The notes beneath the pieces are model-generated. The model searched no databases. It had not been told where the DNA came from and was given only the letters and a program-made list of their open reading frames with translations. 64,000 nucleotides of DNA from Sphingobium sp. EP60837. Its GTDB lineage: Bacteria; Pseudomonadota; Alphaproteobacteria; Sphingomonadales; Sphingomonadaceae. This document shows, in pieces, positions 30,108 through 36,654 of this stretch. How positions within the stretch are numbered: the stretch's first letter is position 1; the number at the start of each line of letters is the position of its first letter. The stretch is taken from positions 2,295,501 through 2,359,500 of the forward strand of contig NZ_CP015986.1 of assembly GCF_001658005.1 (NCBI RefSeq), read 5' to 3'. Both the position numbers and the translations under genes were made by a program.

Positions 30108-31268
30108 ATGAAATTTTTTGGGGCGAAGGCCGTGCGTTCGGGCGCGCGGCCGGTGTTGGCGCGTGCCTGGGGATCGGGTGCGGTCGCTTTGGGCGAATGG
30201 CCAGCTTCCTATGAGGCGCAGGTGCGCAGCGGCGTGATCGGCAATCCGGTGGCGCAGCGTGCGTTGCGGCTGGTGTCGGAGGGGGCGGGCGCGACGGCTC
30301 TGCTGGTGAATGGAGTGGAGGAGGGGGAGCGCGGGCGCGTGGCTTCTCTGCTGACGCGCTGTTCGGCGGGGCAGGGGCTGGTCGAGACGCTGACGAGCCA
30401 TTTGCTGCTTCATGGCAATGGCTATGTGCAGGTGATGGCGGGCGCGGACGGAAAGCCGGGCGAGCTTTATGCGCTGCGGCCCGAGCGGGTGAGCGTGGAG
30501 GCGGACGCGCGAGGGTGGCCTGCAGCCTATCTCTACCGGGTGGGCGAGAGCGTGACCCGGCTGCTGCCCGAGGATGGGGCGGGGCGGGCGTCCATCCTGC
30601 ACCTGAAGGCGCTGCATCCGCTGGACGATCATTATGGGCTGGGCTGCGTGGGCGCGGCGGCCGGGGCGGTGGCGATCCACAATGCGGCGACGGTTTGGAA
30701 CAAGGCTCTGCTGGACAATGCGGCGCGGCCTTCGGGGGCCATGGTCTATGATCCGGGCGACGGGTCGGTGATGTCGCCCGAGCAGTTCGAGCGGGTGAAG
30801 CGGGAGATGGAGGGGGCTTTCTCCGGCGCGGCCAATGCCGGGCGGCCGATGTTGCTGGAGGGCGGGCTCGATTGGAAGGCGATGAGCCTGACGCCTGCGG
30901 AAATGGATTTTGTGGGGCTGAAGGCGGCGGCGGCGCGGGAGATTGCGTTGGCGTTCGGGGTGCCGCCGATGCTGATGGGTCTGCCGGGCGACAATAGCTA
31001 CGCCAATTATCGCGAGGCGAACAAGGCGCTGTGGCGGCAGACGATCCTGCCGCTGGTGGCGAAGATCTGCGGCGGGCTGGCGCAGGGGTTGCAGGGATGG
31101 TGGCCCGAGCTTTGCCTGTCGGCGGACCTGGATGCGGTGCCGGCCTTGTCCGAGGAGCGCGCGGCCCTGTGGGAGCGGGTGGCTTCGGCGGATTTTCTGA
31201 CCGCGGACGAGAAGAAGGCGATGCTGGGAATTTTATCGAAGGCGGGAGGCGGGTGTCATGAAATATGA
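30108..31268 (+). CDS. GTA/phage portal protein, HK97 family (gp3)
   Basis: 386 residues. Forms the dodecameric ring at the capsid vertex through which DNA enters. Typical stretches are NPVAQRALRLVSEGAGA, LLLHGNGYVQVM, LKALHPLDDHYGLG and GVPPMLMGLPGDNSYANYREA near residue 295, the portal family signature. ATG 30108 (MKFFGAKAV) is chosen over a TTG 18 bases earlier. The 3' end overlaps the next ORF by 11 bases, indicating translational coupling. Confidence 0.95.
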   Translation: MKFFGAKAVRSGARPVLARAWGSGAVALGEWPASYEAQVRSGVIGNPVAQRALRLVSEGAGATALLVNGVEEGERGRVASLLTRCSAGQGLVETLTSHLLLHGNGYVQVMAGADGKPGELYALRPERVSVEADARGWPAAYLYRVGESVTRLLPEDGAGRASILHLKALHPLDDHYGLGCVGAAAGAVAIHNAATVWNKALLDNAARPSGAMVYDPGDGSVMSPEQFERVKREMEGAFSGAANAGRPMLLEGGLDWKAMSLTPAEMDFVGLKAAAAREIALAFGVPPMLMGLPGDNSYANYREANKALWRQTILPLVAKICGGLAQGLQGWWPELCLSADLDAVPALSEERAALWERVASADFLTADEKKAMLGILSKAGGGCHEI

Positions 31269-31578
31269 TGGCGAGATGCTGGCGCGGCTGGTGGCGCAGG
31301 CCGAGGGCGCGCCGGGGCAGATGGACATGGTGATGATCCGCGCGCTGATCGAGGAGGCAAGCGAGCTGGGCGCGGGGCGGGCGCTGGAGCGGTTGGGGCT
31401 GGCCGATCGGAGCGCGGAAGGGGATGTGCGGGAGTTGCGCGAGCTGCTGTCCGCCTGGCGCGATGCGAAAAAGGCGGCGCGCGGGGCGGTGGTCAGCTGG
31501 GCGGTGCGGATCGTCATGGCGCTGGTGCTGCTGGGCGTGGCGGTGAAGGCGGGGCTTACGGACATGGTGCGCGGATGA
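31258..31578 (+). CDS. Small membrane protein of the GTA cluster (gp3.5 position, DUF6127-like)
   Basis: 106 residues: a soluble helical part (MVMIRALIEEASELGAGRAL; then ELRELLSAWRDAKKAA) and one C-terminal membrane helix (WAVRIVMALVLLGVAVKAG). It occupies the position of RcGTA orf 3.5 between portal and protease and overlaps both neighbours (11 bases with the portal, 4 with the protease). The DUF6127 link is from memory of this family and is less certain. Role unknown. Confidence 0.75.
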   Translation: MKYDGEMLARLVAQAEGAPGQMDMVMIRALIEEASELGAGRALERLGLADRSAEGDVRELRELLSAWRDAKKAARGAVVSWAVRIVMALVLLGVAVKAGLTDMVRG

Positions 31579-31973
31579 ATGAGGATTTGCGCTTTGCCGG
31601 TTATGCGGCGGTGTTTGACCGGGTGGATCATGGCGGTGACGTGGTGCGGCCAGGGGCGTTCGCTGGCGTGGCGGCGGGGGTGCCGTTGCTGTGGCAGCAT
31701 TCGCCGGGCGAGGCGATCGGCACGGTCGAGCGGGTGGAGGAAGACCGCCATGGGCTGCGCGTGATCGGACGGGTTTCGGGACGGACTGGCGCGGGGAGGG
31801 CGGCGGCGCGTGCGTTGAAGGATCGCGCGGTGGATGGCTTGTCCTTCGGCTATCGGGTGCGGGAGGCTCGGGGAGCTTCGCCGCGCGAATTGCTGGCGCT
31901 GGAACTGGTGGAGGTGAGCGTGGTGACGCACCCGATGCAGCCTTTGGCGCGGGTTATTGCGGTGGAGGGGTAG
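31575..31973 (+). CDS. Prohead protease, HK97 family (gp4)
   Basis: 132 residues. Serine protease that trims the capsid protein during maturation. It begins FAGYAAVFDRVDHGGDVV, a typical start of the family. The catalytic His lies in LLWQHSPGEAIG and the Ser in VDGLSFGYRV. The C-terminal LVEVSVVTHPMQPLARV is also a family hallmark. ATGA overlap with the upstream ORF. Confidence 0.93.
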   Translation: MNEDLRFAGYAAVFDRVDHGGDVVRPGAFAGVAAGVPLLWQHSPGEAIGTVERVEEDRHGLRVIGRVSGRTGAGRAAARALKDRAVDGLSFGYRVREARGASPRELLALELVEVSVVTHPMQPLARVIAVEG

Positions 31974-31984
31974 GGGCAATTGTT

Positions 31985-32111
31985 GCAGCGCCCTGAGGGC
32001 GCTCCCCTCCACCGCCTTTGGCGTTGAAGAGAGTCACGTGCCTCTCTTCAAACCTCCCCATCTGTCGAGGGGGAGGGTTTATTCGGGCGGTCCTTTGGGA
32101 GCGCCTTTTTT
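31985..32111 (+). terminator. Repeat and terminator-like hairpins before the capsid gene
   Basis: The 160-base gap between protease and capsid genes holds AGCGCCCTGAGGGCGCT (palindrome), CCTCCCC/GGGGAGG (32053-32076), and a weaker GGCG...CGCC stem (32086-32105) followed by six T residues. The T-tract ends 22 bases before the capsid ATG. Confidence 0.55.
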
Positions 32112-32133
32112 GTTTCTAAGCGAGGAGTGGTTG

Positions 32134-33249
32134 ATGACGGACCAGTTGGAAGCGAGCTTTGATGCAGTGGTGCAGGGTGAGCGTATCGAGGCGCTCGAGG
32201 GGGAGATTGCGGCGCTGAAGGGCGCGCTGATCCAGCAGCAGCGGCCGGCGCTGGACGGGGTGAAGGGCGGGGCGTTCGATCCCAAGCGCGCCGCTTTTGT
32301 CGAACGCTATCTGCGGCAGGGGCTTGAGGCAGGCGTGGAGCTGAAAAGCTTTTCGGCCGCCAGTGGCGCAGCGGGCGGTTATGCGGTGCCGAGGGAGATC
32401 GACCAGATCATCGACGCGACGCTCAAGAGCATCTCGCCGATCCGGTCGATCGCCAATGTCGTGCGCACTGGCACGGCAGGCTATCGCAAGCTGGTGACTT
32501 CGGGCGGTATCGTGTCCGGCTGGGCGAGCGAGACGGGTTCGCGGGCCGAGACGGGAACGCCCAGCTTCAACGAGATCGTGCCGCCATCGGGTGAGCTTTA
32601 CGCCAATCCGGCGGCGAGCCAGGCGATGCTGGACGATGCGCAGTTCGATGTCGAAGGCTGGCTGGCGGGCGAGATTGCGCGTGAATTTGCTGCGGCCGAG
32701 GGCGCGGCCTTCGTCAATGGCAATGGCACGAACAAACCCAAGGGCTTCCTGACCTATACGACCACCAATGAGGCGGACAGCGCGCGTGCCTTCGGTTCGC
32801 TACAATATGTCGCGTCGGGCGCGTCGGCGGGCTTTGCGGCGACGAGCCCGCAGGACAAGCTGATCGACTTGGTCCAGAGCCTGCGTGCGCCCTACCGTCA
32901 GGGGGCCGTGTTCGTCATGAATTCGGCGACGATGGCGGCCATCCGCAAGATGAAGACGAGCGATGGCGCGTTCATCTGGCAGCCTTCTTTGGCGGCCGGG
33001 CAGCCCGCGACGCTGCTGGGCTATCCGGTGGTCGAGGCCGAGGACATGCCGGATATTGCGGCGGGATCGCTGTCGATCGCTTTTGGTAATTTCCAGGCGG
33101 GCTATGTGATTTCCGAACGCAGCGAGACGAGCATCCTGCGCGATCCGTTCAGCAACAAGCCGTTCGTGCATTTCTATGCGGTGAAGCGGATTGGCGGCGC
33201 GGTGGCCAATTCGGAGGCGATCAAGCTGATGAAATTCTCGGCTTCGTAA
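32134..33249 (+). CDS. Major capsid protein, HK97 fold (gp5)
   Basis: 371 residues. An N-terminal coiled-coil delta/scaffold segment (about 1-50, ERIEALEGEIAALKGAL) precedes the HK97 core: GGYAVPREIDQIIDATLK, SPIRSIANVVRTGT, VNGNGTNKPKGFLTY, and FQAGYVISERSETSILRDPF near the C-terminus. The protease would remove the leader, probably in the region before KSFSAASGAAGG (inference). ATG 32134 has CGAGGAGTGG upstream. Confidence 0.96.
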   Translation: MTDQLEASFDAVVQGERIEALEGEIAALKGALIQQQRPALDGVKGGAFDPKRAAFVERYLRQGLEAGVELKSFSAASGAAGGYAVPREIDQIIDATLKSISPIRSIANVVRTGTAGYRKLVTSGGIVSGWASETGSRAETGTPSFNEIVPPSGELYANPAASQAMLDDAQFDVEGWLAGEIAREFAAAEGAAFVNGNGTNKPKGFLTYTTTNEADSARAFGSLQYVASGASAGFAATSPQDKLIDLVQSLRAPYRQGAVFVMNSATMAAIRKMKTSDGAFIWQPSLAAGQPATLLGYPVVEAEDMPDIAAGSLSIAFGNFQAGYVISERSETSILRDPFSNKPFVHFYAVKRIGGAVANSEAIKLMKFSAS

Positions 33250-33270
33250 ACCCTCATCCAACTTCGCCTA

Positions 33271-33353
33271 GGCGGCTTGGCCGCCAAGGCTTCGTACCCT
33301 TCTCCCGTTCGCGGGAGAAGGCGTTGGGGGCGTCTTCGGGCGCCCTCCTTTTT
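33271..33353 (+). terminator. GGCGGC/GCCGCC repeat and terminator-like hairpins before gp6
   Basis: GGCGGC-TTG-GCCGCC (33271-33285) repeats the element before the portal gene. TCTCCCG-TTCG-CGGGAGA (33301-33318) is a stable stem. GGGCG/CGCCC (33328-33332 and 33341-33345) is followed by five T residues ending 13 bases before the gp6 ATG. Confidence 0.6.
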
Positions 33354-33366
33354 GTTGGGAGGGTGG

Positions 33367-33912
33367 ATGGTGCTGGTGCTGGTGCGGGAAGAGGCGGGGG
33401 TGCTTGGGGCGTCGCTTGACGAATTGAAGGAATATCTGCGGATTGGCGGGAGCGGGGAGGATGGGCTGCTGGAGCGGTTGCTGCGAAGTGCGACGGCTCT
33501 GTGCGAGCAGTTCGTCGGGCAATGGCTGATCCTGGGCGAGGCGCGGGCGACGGTGCTGGCAGATGGGGGCTGGCAGCGGCTGTCGGCCCGGCCGGTGGCG
33601 GCGATCCTGGGTGTGGAAGCGGTTGCGCCGGATGGCGAGGCGGTGGCGCTGGCGGCGGATGCTTATGCGATCGATATCGATGCCGCGGGCGATCGCTGGG
33701 TGCGCGGGCAGCCGTTGGATGGGCGGCGCGTGCTGAAGGTGCGCTATCAGGCCGGGATGGCCGAGGATGCCGATGGGCTGCCCGAGCCGATCCGGCAGGG
33801 AATCGTGCGGCTGGCGGCGGAGCATTTTTCGGCCCGCGAGAGCGAAGTGGCGACGCCGCCCGCCGTGGTCGGTGCGCTGTGGCGGCCCTGGCGGCGGATG
33901 CGGCTGACATGA
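33367..33912 (+). CDS. Head-tail connector protein (gp6)
   Basis: 181 residues. The pattern SLDELKEYLRI..SGEDGLLERLLRSATALCEQFVGQWL is that of phage gp6/head-tail connector proteins that stack under the portal. The N-terminal start at 33367 (MVLVLVREEAG) has GGGAGGG upstream; the longer open frame runs through a repeat. It overlaps the next ORF by four bases (ATGA). Confidence 0.88.
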   Translation: MVLVLVREEAGVLGASLDELKEYLRIGGSGEDGLLERLLRSATALCEQFVGQWLILGEARATVLADGGWQRLSARPVAAILGVEAVAPDGEAVALAADAYAIDIDAAGDRWVRGQPLDGRRVLKVRYQAGMAEDADGLPEPIRQGIVRLAAEHFSARESEVATPPAVVGALWRPWRRMRLT

Positions 33913-34160
33913 ATGTGGCAGTGCTGACGCGGCTCGCCGAGGCGCGGGCGGAACGGCGGCGGCGGGCTGTGGCCGAGGCGATGCTGGCGGCCGGGGTTGA
34001 AGAGGCGCGGATCGAGGGGGAGGCGGTGCGGCTGTCCGGGCACGGGTTGCTGCGGCGCTGGATGAACGACCTTGGGCTGCGGAGGCGGGGAGGGGTGGGC
34101 TATGAGCGCGGAAGTGGTGGTGCGGGCTACGGTGGTTGCGGCGCTGCGCGGCGATGCTGA
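33909..34160 (+). CDS. Probable small head-tail adaptor (gp7 position)
   Basis: 83 residues, strongly basic (RLAEARAERRRRAVAEAML; then GHGLLRRWMNDLGLRRRGG). It sits exactly where RcGTA has gp7 and starts by ATGA overlap with gp6. The last 19 codons overlap the DUF3168 gene in another frame and are low-complexity, so the natural product may be shorter in relatives. No domain is certain; assignment is by position. Confidence 0.6.
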   Translation: MNVAVLTRLAEARAERRRRAVAEAMLAAGVEEARIEGEAVRLSGHGLLRRWMNDLGLRRRGGVGYERGSGGAGYGGCGAARRC

Positions 34161-34500
34161 ACTGATGGCGGGGCTCAATGGCCTGTTTGATGGGCTGCCG
34201 GTGCGGGCGAGCGTGCCCTATGCGGTGGTGGGTGAGTGCATCGCTGGCGACTGGGGCGCGAAGGAACTGGAGGGACGCGAGTTGCGGCTGTCGATCAGCT
34301 TGCATGATGCGGGGGAGACGCCGGAGCGGCTGGCGGCGGTGCTTGGGCGGATTGATCCGGTGGTGCAGGGGGTGGATGCGAGCGCGGGAGGATGGCGGAT
34401 TGTTGGCGTGCGGCTGATCCGGTCGAGGGTGATGAAGGCGCGCGAGAAGGATGGGTGGCAGGCGATGGTGGATTACCGGCTGCGGGTGGTGGCGTCTTGA
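34102..34500 (+). CDS. Tail completion/terminator protein, DUF3168 (gp8)
   Basis: 132 residues. Matches DUF3168: ALRGDAELMAGLNGLFDGLP, VPYAVVGECIAGDWGAKE, then LRLSISLHDAGETPERLA and VDYRLRVVAS. These proteins close the tail at the head-tail joint. ATG 34102 is preceded by GGAGGCGGGGAGG. Confidence 0.88.
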   Translation: MSAEVVVRATVVAALRGDAELMAGLNGLFDGLPVRASVPYAVVGECIAGDWGAKELEGRELRLSISLHDAGETPERLAAVLGRIDPVVQGVDASAGGWRIVGVRLIRSRVMKAREKDGWQAMVDYRLRVVAS

Positions 34501-34544
34501 AATAGCGCGAGGGTTAATCTCCCTTCGGCCTGTTCGAATAAGTC

Positions 34545-34692
34545 ACCTGCCTCATTCGAAAGTCGAAGGCTGCGCGTAACGCCCTTCGACAGGCTCAGGG
34601 CGAACGGAGGTTGAGTGAGCGTGTCGCTCAACGCGTCCATTGTCGTGCGAACTGCGCATGCCTTTTCTCGACTGCGCTCGAAAGGAACAGAT
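34545..34692. repeat. REP-like intergenic repeats, Family A
   Basis: CCTTCGACAGGCTCAGGGCG followed by AACGGAGG, then GAGCGTGTCGCTC, then TCTCGACTGCGCTCGAAAGG. The same words occur at 5795-5955 and 60748-60855. They fill the gap between gp8 and the reversed gene. Confidence 0.75.
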
Positions 34693-34718
34693 GTGGCGCT
34701 GACGGACGCGTTAGAACC

Positions 34719-35048
34719 TTAACCGCCAGGCTTGGAATAATCCTCGAATTCGCCGGTGATCTTGTCGACATATTCGGCGATCTGGTCGTCGGCGTCGGCC
34801 TGGGCATCCTTGTCCGACATGCCGCCGGACTTGTCGTCGGCGACGATGGCGGCGCGGAATACGGTTTCCTTCGCGCTGCACTTGGATTTTAGCGTGGATT
34901 GGAAGTCACTGAGAGTGGCCTTCTTGTCCAGCGCGGGCTGGATCTCTTTCGCCAGGCATTCCGAATAAGCCTTGCGGCCTGAGCCGACTGCGTCGCCGCT
35001 CTGCGGGGCAGCGGCCAGCATCAACATGAGGGGAGCTGCAACAAGCAT
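34719..35048 (-). CDS. Small secreted cysteine-containing hypothetical protein
   Basis: 109 residues: signal peptide MLVAAPLMLMLAAAPQS, then a mainly helical mature part with two cysteines (YSECLAKEI and KSKCSAKE), which may form a disulfide, and an acidic C-terminus. GGAGAGG is 5 bases from the ATG. It is on the opposite strand between gp8 and gp9 and looks like a host gene that has moved into, or been retained in, the GTA cluster. Function not recognised. Confidence 0.75.
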   Translation of the reverse strand: MLVAAPLMLMLAAAPQSGDAVGSGRKAYSECLAKEIQPALDKKATLSDFQSTLKSKCSAKETVFRAAIVADDKSGGMSDKDAQADADDQIAEYVDKITGEFEDYSKPGG

Positions 35049-35103
35049 TCAAACCTCTCCAAATCCCGATTCTGACACGGTTTATCTTACAGGAGAATGC
35101 TTC

Positions 35104-35511
35104 ATGGGCGTGGAAAAAGGAAGTGCGTTTCTATTGAAAGTAGGCGATGGCGGGGCTCCGGTGGCCTATGCGACGGTGGCGGGCATGCGCACGACGCAGC
35201 TGTCGGTGAATGGCGAGGCGGTGAACGTCACGTCGAAGGATTCAGGCGGCTGGCGTGAATTGCTTTCGGGCGCGGGCGTGCGTTCCGTCAGCGTGTCGGC
35301 GGCGGGGATATTCACCGGGTCGGCGGCGGAAGTCCGCATCCGTAATCATGCGCTTGCGGGCACGATCGAGCAGTTTGAACTCAGTTTCGAGAGCGGCGAG
35401 CGGATGCGTGGGCGCTTCCTGGTGACGCGGCTCGACTATGCGGGCGATTATAATGGCGAGCGCAACTATGCGCTGAGCCTGGAAAGCTCCGGCCCGGTGG
35501 TGTCCGAATGA
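35104..35511 (+). CDS. Major tail (tube) protein (gp9)
   Basis: 135 residues of the TP901-1-type major tail protein family used by GTAs: KGSAFLLKVGDGGAPV, TVAGMRTTQLSVNGEAV, VTSKDSGGWRELLSGAGVRS and LVTRLDYAGDYNGERNYAL. It polymerises into the tail tube. CAGGAGAATGC gives a good ribosome site for ATG 35104. Four-base overlap with gp10. Confidence 0.93.
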   Translation: MGVEKGSAFLLKVGDGGAPVAYATVAGMRTTQLSVNGEAVNVTSKDSGGWRELLSGAGVRSVSVSAAGIFTGSAAEVRIRNHALAGTIEQFELSFESGERMRGRFLVTRLDYAGDYNGERNYALSLESSGPVVSE

Positions 35512-35822
35512 GCGGGGCGGTGAATAGCGCGAGGGGCGAGGCTGCGCTGGAACTGGGCGGCGAGACGCTGCGGTTGCGGCCGAGCTTTGCGGCTCTGGTG
35601 GCGGCCGAGGAGGAACCGGGGCCGCTGTTCGAGCTGGTCGATCGAGCGGCGGACGGGAAGCTGTCGCTGTCCGATATTGCGGCGCTGTTCTGGCATTGCC
35701 TGGTCGATCCGCCGGGTGGGCTGACGCGTGAGGCGTTGGGCGAGGCGATCGTCGAGGCGGGGCTGGCGAAGCTGTCGCCGGTGCTGCGGGGCATTCTCAA
35801 ACAGATTTTGGGGGGGCGATGA
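35508..35822 (+). CDS. GTA gp10-family tail assembly protein
   Basis: 104 residues matching the GTA_gp10 family: GEAALELGGETLRLRPSF, ALVAAEEEPGPLFELVDRA, LSDIAALFWHCL. Likely the tail assembly chaperone partner that binds tail-tube and tape-measure proteins. Starts within the gp9 stop (ATGA) and ends in ATGA overlap with the next ORF. Confidence 0.9.
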   Translation: MSGAVNSARGEAALELGGETLRLRPSFAALVAAEEEPGPLFELVDRAADGKLSLSDIAALFWHCLVDPPGGLTREALGEAIVEAGLAKLSPVLRGILKQILGGR

Positions 35823-36013
35823 GCTTTTTCAAAGCGGCGGCGCGGCTGGCTGGCGTCGCGGGATGGCTGCTGGGCTGGCGGCCGGATGAGTTCTGGCGAT
35901 CGACGCCGGTTGAACTGGAGGCGGTGCTGCGCGCGGCGCGGGGCGAGGAGGAGCCGGATGTGGGGATGGATGTGGGGGAGTTGGAGCGGTTGAGGGCGGT
36001 GATGCCGGATTGA
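35819..36013 (+). CDS. Second tail assembly chaperone (gp10.1, rcc01693 family)
   Basis: 64 residues. The core LLGWRPDEFWRSTPVELEAV with the FW..TP.E pattern is diagnostic for the small phage tail assembly chaperone found after gp10 in RcGTA-like clusters. Overlaps gp10 by four bases. Confidence 0.88.
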   Translation: MSFFKAAARLAGVAGWLLGWRPDEFWRSTPVELEAVLRAARGEEEPDVGMDVGELERLRAVMPD

Positions 36014-36055
36014 GGCTTGAGGTGGGCGCGTGGGGCCTGCCCCACCCCACCCCAA

Positions 36056-36083
36056 CCCCTCCCCTCAAGGGGAGGGGCTTTTT
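36056..36083 (+). terminator. Terminator-like hairpin before the tape-measure gene
   Basis: CCCCTCCCC (36056-36064) and GGGGAGGGG (36069-36077) with a TCAA loop, followed by C and five T residues. The tract ends 19 bases before the gp11 ATG. Confidence 0.65.
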
Positions 36084-36102
36084 GTGATTCCTGGAGGGTG
36101 GG

Positions 36103-36654
36103 ATGGACGAGGAAATCGAGACGCTGGTGGTGCGGGTCCGGGCGGATACGCAGGGCTTGTCGCGCGATGTGGAGGCGATGCGGGGGGAGTTGGAAGGGCC
36201 GCTGGCTTCGGGTGCGGAGCGGGCGGGGCGGCGGATCGAGCAGGGGCTGTTGCGCGCGGTACGGAGCGGGCGGTTCGGCTTTGAGGAGCTGAAGCAGGTT
36301 GCGCTGTCAGTGCTGGAAGAGATTGCGGCGGGTGCGGTGCGATCGGGCGCGGGCAGCGTCGGGGGCGTGGGTGGGTCCTTGCTGACGCTGGCGGGGGCGG
36401 CGCTTGGGCTTCCGGGCCGGGCGACGGGTGGGCCGGTCGCGCCGGGGCGGGCCTATGTCGTGGGCGAGCGGGGGCCGGAACTGTTCGTGCCTACGGCCAG
36501 CGGACAGGTCGTCGCGCATGGCGGCGGTGGCGGACGCGATGTGCGCGTGAACATCGCCGTGCAGGGACGCGGCGAGGGATGGGACAATGCCCGGCTGCTG
36601 GCGCGGAGCGCGCGGCAGGTAGCGCGGGCGGTCAAGGGGGCGCTGAACGGATGA
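36103..36654 (+). CDS. Short tail tape-measure protein (gp11)
   Basis: 183 residues. N-terminal helix ETLVVRVRADTQGLSRDVEAM with the usual VR.D..GL...V pattern, a glycine-rich middle, then GRATGGPVAPGRAYVVGERG and PELFVPTASGQV, the conserved C-terminal motif of GTA tape measures. The small size predicts a short tail, as in RcGTA, whose tape measure is similarly short. Stop overlaps the gp12 start (ATGA). Confidence 0.92.
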   Translation: MDEEIETLVVRVRADTQGLSRDVEAMRGELEGPLASGAERAGRRIEQGLLRAVRSGRFGFEELKQVALSVLEEIAAGAVRSGAGSVGGVGGSLLTLAGAALGLPGRATGGPVAPGRAYVVGERGPELFVPTASGQVVAHGGGGGRDVRVNIAVQGRGEGWDNARLLARSARQVARAVKGALNG

